From an uncultured Alistipes sp. (lineage in GTDB: Bacteria; Bacteroidota; Bacteroidia; Bacteroidales; Rikenellaceae), in contig CALDPX010000010.1 in NCBI GenBank assembly GCA_937911745.1, positions 1-41,018 of the forward strand: a stretch of DNA of 41,018 nt, in the 5' to 3' direction. Below the pieces are notes generated by a model that worked only from the letters and a program-made list of their open reading frames with translations, was not told where the DNA came from and ran no database searches. Below, piece after piece: positions 8,057 through 16,541 of the stretch. Each line of letters begins with the position of its first letter. Position 1 is the stretch's first letter. The translations under genes and the position numbers were made by a program.

Positions 8057-8617
8057 ATGAATAAGAGTCTGCTTGCGGGACGCTACGCCAAGGCACTCCT
8101 CACCTACGCCTTAGAGGTGGGAGAGGCAGAGATGGTGTACCCACTCCTCAGGGAGTTGGGACGCACACTGCGCCCTTCGGCAACTGTGGATAGGGAGTTG
8201 TTGATTACAAATCCCACACTCCCCGAGGGGGAGCGCAGTAGGGCTGTGGTGGCACTTATGGGGGAGGCTGTCCCCGAAAGCCTCAGACGTTTTGTCGATT
8301 TGGTGTTCAGCCACAACCGCGAGTCGCTCTTGGGCGAGATGGCACGAGCCTACATCAGACTCTACCGCCGCCACAAAGGGATAACTTTCGTTAGGATAAC
8401 TTCGGCAGAGGAGCTTAACGAGGAGTTGCTATGCAAAATTTGCGAGGTGGTAAGGCTTCACAAAGGGGGCGAGGTTGAGGTTGAGACCATTGTGGACAAG
8501 GGGCTCATAGGGGGCTTTGTGCTTAGGGTGGACGGCGAGGTTATGGACGGCTCCGTAAGGAGTGCCATAGAGCGCATCCGCCAACAATTTGTCAGTAAGA
8601 ACAAAACATTAGTATAG
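8057..8617 (+). CDS. atpH: F1 ATP synthase subunit delta
   Basis: This 186-residue subunit caps the F1 head and holds the peripheral stalk. The N-terminal helical domain (MNKSLLAGRYAKALLTYALEVGE) and C-terminal region with VDKGLIGGFVLRVDGEVMDGSVRS are diagnostic of OSCP/delta. It ends 15 bp before atpA. Confidence 0.94.
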   Translation: MNKSLLAGRYAKALLTYALEVGEAEMVYPLLRELGRTLRPSATVDRELLITNPTLPEGERSRAVVALMGEAVPESLRRFVDLVFSHNRESLLGEMARAYIRLYRRHKGITFVRITSAEELNEELLCKICEVVRLHKGGEVEVETIVDKGLIGGFVLRVDGEVMDGSVRSAIERIRQQFVSKNKTLV

Positions 8618-8632
8618 AAACATTTACGATAT

Positions 8633-10213
8633 ATGGCAGAGATTAAACCATCGGAGGTGTCGCGCGTACTTCACGACCAATTGGCAGGCTTAGATACGGC
8701 TCTTCGCTTCGAGGAGGTGGGCTCGGTGCTCCAAGTGAGCGATGGCGTAGCCCGCATCTGGGGCTTGGAGGGTGCCGAGGCTGGCGAACTCTTGGAGTTT
8801 GAGGGTGGTGTTAATGGCGTTGTGATGAACCTCGAAGAGGATAATGTGGGCGCAGTATTGCTCGGCTCCTCCGAACACGTCAAGGAGGGTTACGAAGTGA
8901 GGCGCACCCACCGCATAGCTTCGGTGGCTGTGAGCGAAGAGATGGTCGGCAGGGTTATCAACCCGCTTGGAGAGCCCGTCGATGGCAGAGGCGAGATTGG
9001 TGGCGAGAAGTTCGAGATGCCCTTGGAGCGCAAAGCCCCGGGCGTGGTCTTTCGCCAACCCGTAAATGAACCTTTGCAGACGGGACTGAAAGCCGTAGAT
9101 GCGATGATTCCTATTGGTAGGGGGCAGCGCGAACTCATCATTGGTGACCGCCAGACGGGTAAGACCGCCATCGCTATTGATACCATCATCAACCAACGCG
9201 CTAACTATCTCAAAGGAGAGCCCGTCTATTGTATCTATGTTGCTGTGGGACAGAAAGGCTCAACGGTTGCAACCATTGTGAACACTCTGCGCGAAAAGGG
9301 CGCAATGGACTACACCATTGTAGTTGCGGCAACAGCCTCCGATACGGCAGCGATGCAGTATTTTGCCCCCTTTGCGGGTGCTGCCATTGGCGAGTATTTC
9401 CGCGATACGGGTCGCCACGCGCTGGTGGTCTATGACGACCTCTCGAAGCAGGCGGTGGCATATCGCGAGGTGTCACTCATCTTGCGCCGCCCCTCGGGTA
9501 GGGAGGCGTATCCGGGCGACATCTTCTATCTCCACTCTCGCCTTTTGGAGCGTGCGGCAAAGATTATCTCTCGCAAGGAGGTTGCCGAGAAGATGAACGA
9601 CCTGCCCGAGTCGCTCCGAGGTAGGGTAGAGGGCGGTGGCTCGCTTACCGCACTCCCCATTATCGAAACCCAGGCGGGTGACGTGTCGGCATATATTCCT
9701 ACGAATGTAATCTCTATTACCGATGGTCAGATTTTCCTCGCCAGCGACCTCTTCAATCAGGGTATACGCCCCGCCATCAACGTGGGCATCTCGGTGTCGC
9801 GTGTGGGCGGTAATGCACAGATTAAGGCGATGAAGAGGGTGGCAGGCACACTCAAAATCGACCAAGCACAATACCGAGAGTTGGAGGCATTTACAAAGTT
9901 TGGTGGCGATTTAGACCCCGTTACAGCGTACGTCATCGACAAAGGACACAAGAATACCCAACTGCTCATACAGCCACAATATAGCCCTATGCCCGTTGAG
10001 GAGCAGATTGCGGTGCTCTACTGTGGCGTTAACGGACTGCTCAAAGAGATTGCAGCCCAGCAGGCGGGGGAGTTCGAGAGGCAACTTTTGGAACGACTCA
10101 GAGGCGCACACCAAGAGGATGTACTCATCCCCTTGGCAGAGGGCAAACTGACCGAAGAGGTCACTGCTACGATAGAAAAAGTTGCCCGCGAGGTGGCGGA
10201 AGCGCTGAAATAG
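8633..10213 (+). CDS. atpA: F1 ATP synthase subunit alpha
   Basis: Alpha is the non-catalytic nucleotide-binding subunit that alternates with beta in the F1 hexamer. The 526-residue protein contains Walker A GDRQTGKT (171-178) and the conserved arginine-finger region (GISVSRVGGNAQ). The length is standard. It is the last gene before a 424-bp repeat-filled gap that splits it from atpG. The stop codon is followed by a segment of 9-bp periodic repeats. Confidence 0.97.
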   Translation: MAEIKPSEVSRVLHDQLAGLDTALRFEEVGSVLQVSDGVARIWGLEGAEAGELLEFEGGVNGVVMNLEEDNVGAVLLGSSEHVKEGYEVRRTHRIASVAVSEEMVGRVINPLGEPVDGRGEIGGEKFEMPLERKAPGVVFRQPVNEPLQTGLKAVDAMIPIGRGQRELIIGDRQTGKTAIAIDTIINQRANYLKGEPVYCIYVAVGQKGSTVATIVNTLREKGAMDYTIVVAATASDTAAMQYFAPFAGAAIGEYFRDTGRHALVVYDDLSKQAVAYREVSLILRRPSGREAYPGDIFYLHSRLLERAAKIISRKEVAEKMNDLPESLRGRVEGGGSLTALPIIETQAGDVSAYIPTNVISITDGQIFLASDLFNQGIRPAINVGISVSRVGGNAQIKAMKRVAGTLKIDQAQYRELEAFTKFGGDLDPVTAYVIDKGHKNTQLLIQPQYSPMPVEEQIAVLYCGVNGLLKEIAAQQAGEFERQLLERLRGAHQEDVLIPLAEGKLTEEVTATIEKVAREVAEALK

Positions 10214-10637
10214 AATTGAAAACTCCTGTTTTTCTTGTCCTTCTTGCAGGAGTGACAGGAGAAATAGGAGAAACAGGAGTGACAGGAGAAACAGGGGAGT
10301 TTGAGAGAAGACCATTTTTCGGGGAGGTGTGATGCTCTCCGAAGGAGAGTGGCGGGCGAAGTGTCAGCCCACTCAAACTCGTTTGATTGTGGGCTGGCAG
10401 TTCGACAGCCAGACTATCTGCTAAGATAGCCACACCTCACCGCAAAGGCGTCAGAGTGACGCTCAAAGTGCAGGAGGCTCCGAAGCCACTCCTAAGCAAA
10501 ACGGTAGGTAGTACCACAATTGGTTGGTGCACTAAAAGTTTTTGGTAGCACCTTTTTACAAAAAGGTGCGAAAAAAGGTGCGAAAAAGAACGCTTTTTAT
10601 AAAAAAGCTGCAAAGAAAAAGAAAACACACAAGCAAA
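10214..10637 (+). repeat. Composite leader repeat between atpA and atpG
   Basis: The 424 bp hold no gene. In order: CTCCTG/CAGGAG arms, then 9-bp steps (AGGAGTGAC, AGGAGAAAT, AGGAGAAAC and so on, about 10252-10297). Next is a multi-branch palindromic module closed by GAGGTGTG (10324-10331) with CACACCTC (10431-10438). It encloses CTCTCC-gaa-GGAGAG (10335-10349), a long stem AGCCCACTCAAAC / GTTTGAttGTGGGCT (10366-10395) and CTATC/GATAG (10414-10429). GCGTCA-gag-TGACGC and GGCT-ccga-AGCC follow, then the terminal hairpin GCACCTTTTT-ac-AAAAAGGTGC (10548-10569) and an A-rich leader. From about 10296 it aligns with 26448-26718. Transcription of atpG must pass through it unless it carries a promoter. 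Confidence 0.88.
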
Positions 10638-11504
10638 GTGGCATCGCTGAAAGAGATAAAAGGAAGGATTGAGTCCATTCGCTCTACGCGCAAGATTACC
10701 TCGGCTATGAAGATGGTTGCGGCGGCTAAGTTGCACCGTACCCAGAGGGAGGCTGCGGCTCTTGTGCCCTATTCCGAGGAGTTGCAAACAATTGTGACTC
10801 ATTTGGTTGGCGGAGAGGGCGTTGGGCAGATACCTCTTGCCCAAGAGCGAGAGGTGGGGCGTGTGAGGATTGTGGGCTTTGCGTCTAATTCTTCGCTTTG
10901 TGGTGCCTATAATGCCAATGTTGCCCGCGAAGTCTCGGCGGCGAAGGCGAGATACGCAGCACTGCCGCCCGAGAGTGTGGAGATTGTGGCGATGGGCAAA
11001 AGACTCTCTCGCGAGTTGCAGAGGTTGGGGGTTGCCCATAGTGAGGGCGATGCCGAAGTTGCCGAACATCCCACTTATGAGGCTCTCAGAGAGATGGCAG
11101 AGGAGATGATGAAGGAGTTTGTGGAGGGACTTACCGACAGGGTAGAGTTGGTCTATTATAAATTCCATTCGGCTGGCAGACAAGAACTTGTGTGCGAAAG
11201 ATTGCTGCCTGTGGAGTTGCCAACACGCGATCCCGATGAGTGGAATTCCGAGGTGCCCTACATCCTCGAACCCTCCCGAGAGGAGTTGATAACCACCTTG
11301 CTACCCCGCGAGGTGTCGCTGAGACTCTATACGGCTGCTTTGTCGGCTCTTGCCTCGGAACACGCCGCACGAATGGTGGCTATGCAGGCGGCGACCGACA
11401 ATGCCGACGACCTTGTTGCCGAACTCTCGGTGGAGTATAACAAACAGCGCCAACAGGCAATTACCACCGAGTTGCTCGATATTATGGGCGGTCAAAATAG
11501 ATAG
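10638..11504 (+). CDS. atpG: F1 ATP synthase subunit gamma
   Basis: Gamma is the rotor shaft inside the alpha-beta hexamer. The 288-residue product has the family N-terminus ASLKEIKGRIESIRSTRKIT and the C-terminal helix with NADDLVAELSVEYNKQRQQ and ITTELLDIMGG. I place the start at GTG 10638, because homology begins exactly there; the frame stays open upstream to 10542, but that part translates the repeat element (lysine-rich, no family similarity). It is the final ATP synthase gene, separated from atpA by 424 bp, unlike the short gaps elsewhere in the operon. A small GCTTTTT-ata-AAAAAGC hairpin also lies in its leader. Confidence 0.94.
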   Translation: MASLKEIKGRIESIRSTRKITSAMKMVAAAKLHRTQREAAALVPYSEELQTIVTHLVGGEGVGQIPLAQEREVGRVRIVGFASNSSLCGAYNANVAREVSAAKARYAALPPESVEIVAMGKRLSRELQRLGVAHSEGDAEVAEHPTYEALREMAEEMMKEFVEGLTDRVELVYYKFHSAGRQELVCERLLPVELPTRDPDEWNSEVPYILEPSREELITTLLPREVSLRLYTAALSALASEHAARMVAMQAATDNADDLVAELSVEYNKQRQQAITTELLDIMGGQNR

Positions 11505-11561
11505 CGATGCCACCCGCTTATCCACGATGCGTGATTGGCAAAAGGAAACATTGTTGAGAGT

Positions 11562-12506
11562 ATGACACAAAGAGATATACATAAGGCTTGCAACTCCTCG
11601 GACAAAGTTGTTGAACAGATTAATTTCAACTTCATAGCGAGAAATCTTGGGCTGCCCCAAGGACCCAACATCTGTTGCTTTGCTTTGCGCAGTGGCGATA
11701 GTGTTGTTGAGAGCGCCATCGAACGTTCGATGTCGATTAAAGATGCTGTTGTTGTGCTGTTGTGCCACAAGGGAGGATGTGCGGTGGCGGTGGATGGGGT
11801 GCAGTGTGCGCTTGTTGCAGAGCAACTGCTGATTATTTTCCCCAACAACACCTACCATTTTAGCTCGCCAACCATCGACTTTGAGGCGACAATTTTGGTG
11901 GGACACATCAATCCCAAGGCAACCTATAATAGCCTTGCCAAGTCCTTTCCCAAAATTCTTTTGTCGCCCATATTGACACTCGTCAAGGAGGAATATGACA
12001 CCATCTTCTCTTTGTTTCAATACATCAAGCACTCGCTTCGAAACCCCAATAATTCACATCGCGCGGAGTTGGATGTTGGTATTTTGAGTGTGATGCACGA
12101 TGAGTTGGCAGATGTGCTTTTGCGCCGCAGGTATGAGATGAAAGAGCAGAGTCAGGGAGAACAAATGGTTCGGCAGTTTGAGATAATGTTGTCGGTCAGC
12201 ACATTTGAGCACCGCGATGTGGATTACTATGCCGAGCAGTTCAATCTTTCACCCAAACGATTTGCCGCCATTGTAAAAAAATATACAGGCAAAACACCCT
12301 CGGCAATGATTACCTCCGCGCTCATCAGTGCTGCCAAGAGATTGCTTGTCTGTACGGATTTGAATTCGAGTGAAATATCGGAGAAACTAAACTTTGCCTC
12401 CCCCTCGTTCTTTTGTCGCTATTTCCGCCACTATACGGGGCAGACTCCTATTGCTTGGCGACTCTCTCACGCTCAAACACACTCCCAAGGTGCGACTACG
12501 GAGTAA
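11562..12506 (+). CDS. AraC-family transcriptional regulator
   Basis: This 314-residue protein has a C-terminal AraC/XylS DNA-binding domain (about 215-310) with two helix-turn-helix units, ending in the typical pattern SEKLNFASPSFFCRYFRHYTGQTPIAWR. The N-terminal 200 residues form a cupin-like sensory region of unknown ligand. The gene starts 57 bp after atpG on the same strand, so it may be read through from the ATP operon, but nothing shows a functional link. The start is ATG 11562 (MTQRDIHKACNSSD). Several Bacteroidetes AraC proteins control stress or surface functions; the target here is unknown. Confidence 0.87.
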   Translation: MTQRDIHKACNSSDKVVEQINFNFIARNLGLPQGPNICCFALRSGDSVVESAIERSMSIKDAVVVLLCHKGGCAVAVDGVQCALVAEQLLIIFPNNTYHFSSPTIDFEATILVGHINPKATYNSLAKSFPKILLSPILTLVKEEYDTIFSLFQYIKHSLRNPNNSHRAELDVGILSVMHDELADVLLRRRYEMKEQSQGEQMVRQFEIMLSVSTFEHRDVDYYAEQFNLSPKRFAAIVKKYTGKTPSAMITSALISAAKRLLVCTDLNSSEISEKLNFASPSFFCRYFRHYTGQTPIAWRLSHAQTHSQGATTE

Positions 12507-12545
12507 ATAGGAAAATATGTAATGATTTGCTGTTTTGTCGGGCGT

Positions 12546-13151
12546 TTATAGAGCGTCTGCCTGTTGTTTGTTTGTGTCCGAGGTGGTGGGCTCTGTGCCA
12601 TCCAGGTTTTCGGAGTTCGGAGCCTGTGGTACAATGGGTTTGCTCGATAGAGTTTCGGCGGGAATCTCGCTCATTACGATAAAAGCCTTTGGGAAGTGAA
12701 TACGCACCTTAGAGAGGAGCATTATGGCCTCGTCGTGAGAGAGACAATTACCACATGTCACCAGAAAATAGGGATTCTCGTAGGCAAAATAGACGGGTAC
12801 GGCGTAGTGTTGTTCGAAGAGTTCTATGGCTGCTTCGGCGTCGGTGCGTGCGGTCTGGCTATTGCTCGAAAAGATGCGAATACGATAACCCTGGTAACTC
12901 TCCTTGGGAGAGGTTTGGGAGTTGTATTTTCCTATTGCCTCTTCTGCACTAAAATGTATGGTGACATTCGAGCGCGCACCACTCAGAGAGTCGGGCTCGG
13001 CAAGTTGCATCCTGAATTTTTCCGCCTGCGGAATGTTGTCCTCCTGTGGAGCGGTTATCTCTTGTTGGAAGTTCTCTACCTGCTGTGCGAGGGCTGTTTG
13101 CGATGCGAGGCTCAAAGCCATCGCAACTATTGCATATAGGATATTTCTCAT
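12546..13151 (-). CDS. Secreted SPOR-domain-like protein
   Basis: This 201-residue protein has a signal peptide (MRNILYAIVAMALSLASQTALAQ, about 1-23). The middle segment GYRIRIFSSNSQTARTDAEA through FLVTCGNCLSHDEAI and MLLSKVRIHFPKAFIV has the pattern of a SPOR domain, which binds denuded peptidoglycan glycan strands. The C-terminal tail is low in complexity (Ser/Thr/Pro). It overlaps the upstream lipoprotein gene by 4 bp (13148-13151), so the two are probably translationally coupled. The role is likely in the cell envelope, perhaps division-linked (inference). Confidence 0.8.
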   Translation of the reverse strand: MRNILYAIVAMALSLASQTALAQQVENFQQEITAPQEDNIPQAEKFRMQLAEPDSLSGARSNVTIHFSAEEAIGKYNSQTSPKESYQGYRIRIFSSNSQTARTDAEAAIELFEQHYAVPVYFAYENPYFLVTCGNCLSHDEAIMLLSKVRIHFPKAFIVMSEIPAETLSSKPIVPQAPNSENLDGTEPTTSDTNKQQADAL

Positions 13152-13660
13152 TTTTTCTCGGTTTTATCGTTACCAAAATACTCTTTTGGCTCGCCAAAGA
13201 TACCTATAAATTTCGAGATTGGCACATCGCGCCTCTCATATCGCTTCCTAAACACCCAAATTTTACCCTCTCCATAGCCCGAAATCCTCAGGTCGTCGGG
13301 CGAGGAGGTTAGTGTGCCGAGGGCTTTGAGGGCGGCAAGGGGCGAGGCAAAGCGCATACCCACATCGAGCCTTACGGTGGTGGTTGACTTGCGGGGTAGT
13401 ACAACGGGATGCTTCATATAAATCTCGCCAATGGGATCGCCTTTGAGGTCGGCAGCAAGTTCGCCTCCCACAATTGTAACCTTTAAGAGTGACTTGTTAC
13501 GGATGGTCATCTCCACCGTTGCACCCTCCGAGAGGTCAAAAGAGAGTATTTTTGCCCCTTCGAGCACAAAACTATCAAGCGAGATTAGGTTGCAACCCGA
13601 AAGTAGTGCGATTGTCGACACCGTCAATGCCACAAGGATATTTTTAAGCACTTTTCTCAT
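13148..13660 (-). CDS. Lipoprotein, LEA2-like domain
   Basis: This 170-residue protein has a lipoprotein signal ending in LLSGC (Cys 23). The mature part (LDSFVLEGAKILSFDLSEGATVEMTIRNKS and VVLPRKSTTTVRLDV) resembles the single beta-sandwich of LEA type 2 / water-stress proteins: a strand pair, the NKS turn, then a KST-type strand. It lies between a Lol/FtsX-like permease and a SPOR protein in a compact operon. The function is unknown; a periplasm-facing envelope role is plausible. The LEA2 assignment is by pattern and moderately uncertain. Confidence 0.72.
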   Translation of the reverse strand: MRKVLKNILVALTVSTIALLSGCNLISLDSFVLEGAKILSFDLSEGATVEMTIRNKSLLKVTIVGGELAADLKGDPIGEIYMKHPVVLPRKSTTTVRLDVGMRFASPLAALKALGTLTSSPDDLRISGYGEGKIWVFRKRYERRDVPISKFIGIFGEPKEYFGNDKTEKK

Positions 13661-13668
13661 AGGACAAA

Positions 13669-14913
13669 CTATTGGTATTTAAGTGTTTGGTCGGGTTGTA
13701 TGCGCGAGGTTATGCCTACGGGTATGGTAAGTAGCAGTAGTAGCACAACGGGCAGTCCCACGTTGAGTCCAAGCCACCATCCCCACTCAAAACCAACGGG
13801 CACAGCCGAGAGCAGATAAGCCTCGGCATCGAGGCTTACAAAGCCTGTAAGGTGTTGAATCAAAAGCAACCCACCTCCGACAATGTTTCCCCACAACATT
13901 CCGTTGAGAATGATGCGTAAACCACATATCATAAAAACTTTCTGCACACTGCGGTTGCGCATACCGAGTGCTTTGAGAGTGCCAATGGTGCGGATGCGCT
14001 CGAAGATGATAATCAGCAGTGCCGAAATCATATTCAGCAACGCCACAGCCAACATTATGATGATTATTACGGCACCGTTGATGTCGTGTGTGGCGAGCCA
14101 ATCGAAGATTTGGGGGTATTGGTCGGCAATGCTCAGCGTGCGCCACACCTGCTCGTCGCCTGCAAGATAGCCCTCGGCACGCACCTCTCCACACAACTCC
14201 GCCACATTGTCAAACTCATCAGCCATAATCATATAGCCCGACACTTGGTTCTCCTCCCAGCCGTTCAGACGCTGCACATTGCGGATGTCGGTAATGGTTA
14301 GGTTCTGCTCCATAGAGGAGATGCCCGTGGAGTAGATGCCCGACACCTTATAGGCATCGCGCCTTATGGGACTGTTGGGCGAAGTGAAGATAAACTCCAC
14401 CTTGTCGCCCACCTCCACCTCCAAAAGTTTGGCGAGAGTTTGCGAGATGAGAATATCCTTCTTACGCTCGGGGGTGGCGATGCGTGGCAGACTGCCCTCG
14501 GTTAATACCGAGCGCAAGAAGAGAGAGTCGTAATCGAGGGTTACTCCCCGCAGATAGGCACCTTGCATCGCGGTGTTACTCTTCACGATACCCGCCTTGG
14601 AGGCGTAGGGGGTGATAGAGGCGAAATGGTCGAATTTGGCAATCCTTTGTTCGAAGTCGTGATTGCGAACAAGGGGCTCTTTTTCGAGCGAGTAGTAGGA
14701 GCCTGCGGGCTCTACGGAGATGTGTGACTCCATACCCGTAAGCCTCTCGTGCATAGCCTCTTCGAAACCCGTGATGACCGACAGCGCAACCAACATCACC
14801 GCAAAGCATAGGGCTACACAAAGCCGAGCGATGCCGGTCATTGCGCCACTTCGCTCGCCTTTTTTTGGGGTTATTCGGCTTGCTAAAAATAGTTCTACTC
14901 TCTCTTTTGCCAT
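13669..14913 (-). CDS. LolC/LolE-like (FtsX family) ABC transporter permease
   Basis: This 414-residue permease has one N-terminal membrane helix (about 25-47, IARLCVALCFAVMLVALSVITGF), a large periplasmic MacB/LolE-type domain (about 50-275), then three membrane helices (about 280-305, 325-350 and 375-400). The N-terminal motif ELFLASRI and the GTLKALGMRNRSV coupling segment are typical of LolC/E proteins, which pull lipoproteins out of the inner membrane. No LolD ATPase is encoded next to it. It is the first gene of a three-gene minus-strand operon, 8 bp before the lipoprotein gene. Confidence 0.87.
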   Translation of the reverse strand: MAKERVELFLASRITPKKGERSGAMTGIARLCVALCFAVMLVALSVITGFEEAMHERLTGMESHISVEPAGSYYSLEKEPLVRNHDFEQRIAKFDHFASITPYASKAGIVKSNTAMQGAYLRGVTLDYDSLFLRSVLTEGSLPRIATPERKKDILISQTLAKLLEVEVGDKVEFIFTSPNSPIRRDAYKVSGIYSTGISSMEQNLTITDIRNVQRLNGWEENQVSGYMIMADEFDNVAELCGEVRAEGYLAGDEQVWRTLSIADQYPQIFDWLATHDINGAVIIIIMLAVALLNMISALLIIIFERIRTIGTLKALGMRNRSVQKVFMICGLRIILNGMLWGNIVGGGLLLIQHLTGFVSLDAEAYLLSAVPVGFEWGWWLGLNVGLPVVLLLLLTIPVGITSRIQPDQTLKYQ

Positions 14914-14933
14914 CTTTTTGTGCTGTGTCGGCT

Positions 14934-14941
14934 CAAAAGTA
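14934..14941 (-). promoter_or_regulatory. TAnnTTTG box upstream of the LolE-like operon
   Basis: TACTTTTG on the minus strand matches the -7 consensus and lies 20 nt before the ATG at 14913. No clear TTTG was seen at the -33 distance. Confidence 0.5.
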
Positions 14942-14995
14942 CGAAAAAAACGGTATATTTACCATCAGAAATCAGACAAATTAACAAAATAGAAA

Positions 14996-15760
14996 ATGAG
15001 TAAAGTAGTTTTAATCACAGGAGCAACCTCCGGCATTGGCGAAGCAACAGCAAGGGCTTTTGCCGAAGAGGGTTACAAAATCATCATCACGGGTCGCCGT
15101 AGCGAACGTCTGGCAGCACTCAAAGCCGAACTCAAAGAGCAGTTTGGTGCCGAGGTATGCGTGGCATCGTTCGATGTGAGGGACGAGGCTATGTGTGAGG
15201 CCGCACTTGCAGCACTGCCCGAGAAATTCGCCAACATCGACATCTTGGTCAACAATGCAGGCTTGGCGTCGGGCTTGGAGCACATCAACGAGGGTGCTTC
15301 TTCCGACTGGAAAGCAATGATAGACACCAATGTCAAGGGTTTGCTCTACATCACTCGTGCGGTAGCAAATCGTATGATTGCAAGGGGCGAGGGTGGTCAC
15401 ATTGTAAACCTCGGCTCCACGGCGGGCACCCAGGTCTACGAGAATGGTAATGTCTACTGTGCGACCAAACACGCCGTACACGCCCTTTCGCATGGTATGC
15501 GTATCGACCTGCTCAGACACCGCATTCGAGTGACGGAGATACGTCCCGGAATGGTTGAAACCGAGTTCTCGGTGGTGCGTTTCCACGGCGATAGGGAGCG
15601 TGCCGATGGCGTCTACAAGGGGCTTAAACCCCTTACGGGCGAGGATGTTGCCGAGGCTATCGTGTGGGCTGTTATGCAGCCCTCGCACGTCAATATCAGC
15701 GAGATAGTACTCACCCCCACTGCACAGGCAGACTCCTACTACAAATTCCTCGAACAATAG
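14996..15760 (+). CDS. Short-chain dehydrogenase/reductase, YdfG-like
   Basis: This 254-residue classical SDR is probably a cytosolic NADP-dependent oxidoreductase of 3-hydroxy acids (serine, 3-hydroxypropionate) by resemblance to YdfG. Visible motifs are the dinucleotide loop TGATSGIG (8-15), NNAG (86-89), and the catalytic Ser141, Tyr154 and Lys158 in the order S-Y-x3-K. The GRRSERL segment after the second strand suggests NADP preference, because the arginines would bind the 2'-phosphate. It begins a plus-strand run with the Zn peptidase and PAP2 genes. Substrate is uncertain. Confidence 0.9.
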   Translation: MSKVVLITGATSGIGEATARAFAEEGYKIIITGRRSERLAALKAELKEQFGAEVCVASFDVRDEAMCEAALAALPEKFANIDILVNNAGLASGLEHINEGASSDWKAMIDTNVKGLLYITRAVANRMIARGEGGHIVNLGSTAGTQVYENGNVYCATKHAVHALSHGMRIDLLRHRIRVTEIRPGMVETEFSVVRFHGDRERADGVYKGLKPLTGEDVAEAIVWAVMQPSHVNISEIVLTPTAQADSYYKFLEQ

Positions 15761-15810
15761 AACCTCCCTCAATAGCGTTCTTAGAGTGGAACCAATAAAC
15801 AGATAGGAAA

Positions 15811-16488
15811 ATGAATGTATCGTATTTTTTGATAATTGTGATAGCCGTTGTCGGTATGCTTGTACAAGCAAGGCTTCAATCGGTGTTTAAGAAGTATTCG
15901 CACGTTGCCTTTCCCGGCGGATTTACGGGCAAGGATGTGGCTGAGAAGATGTTGCGCGACCACGGCATCTATGATGTGAAGGTTGTCGCCACACGCGGAC
16001 ACCTTACCGACCACTACAACCCCGCTACCCGCACCGTAAACCTCAGCGAGAGTGTCTATTCGAGTGCTTCGATTGCTGCGGCTGCGGTGGCTGCTCACGA
16101 GTGTGGTCACGCCGTACAGCACGCCATGGGCTATGCACCCCTAAGGCTCCGCTCGGCACTTGTGCCCATCATTCAGTTCTCCTCGTCACTCTCGACGTGG
16201 GTTATCATCTTGGGCATTGTGTTGCTCAACTCCTTCCCTGCAATTTTCTGGGTGGGTATCGCTATGATTGCCGCCTCGGCACTCTTTTCCGTTGTCACCC
16301 TGCCCGTTGAATATAATGCTTCGAACAGGGCTCTCAGGTGGCTCGAAAGTAGTGGTGCGCTTGCTCCCGAACAGATGAGGGGTGCTACGGTGTCGCTCCG
16401 CTGGGCTGCTCGTACCTACCTTGTGGCTGCACTGAGTGCCATTGCCACACTGCTCTACTATTTGGGCTTTGCAAGGGATAACGACTAA
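15811..16488 (+). CDS. Membrane zinc metallopeptidase, YugP family
   Basis: This 225-residue integral membrane protein contains the zinc-binding HECGH motif (residues 96-100), preceded by a hydrophobic N-terminal helix (about 4-22) and followed by two or three membrane segments (about 125-170 and 195-215). The layout matches the Zn_peptidase_2 (YugP) family, whose substrates are largely unknown. It starts 50 bp after the SDR gene. A role in membrane protein quality control is possible but unproven. Confidence 0.9.
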   Translation: MNVSYFLIIVIAVVGMLVQARLQSVFKKYSHVAFPGGFTGKDVAEKMLRDHGIYDVKVVATRGHLTDHYNPATRTVNLSESVYSSASIAAAAVAAHECGHAVQHAMGYAPLRLRSALVPIIQFSSSLSTWVIILGIVLLNSFPAIFWVGIAMIAASALFSVVTLPVEYNASNRALRWLESSGALAPEQMRGATVSLRWAARTYLVAALSAIATLLYYLGFARDND

Positions 16489-16541
16489 GTTTCCCTTCTT
16501 GCAACGGCATAACACAAAACACTCTAACCCAAACACATCGT

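Noticed and set aside
10542..10637. N-terminal extension of atpG
   Set aside because: The extension is lysine-rich translation of the repeat hairpin and A-rich leader; gamma homology begins at the GTG at 10638.
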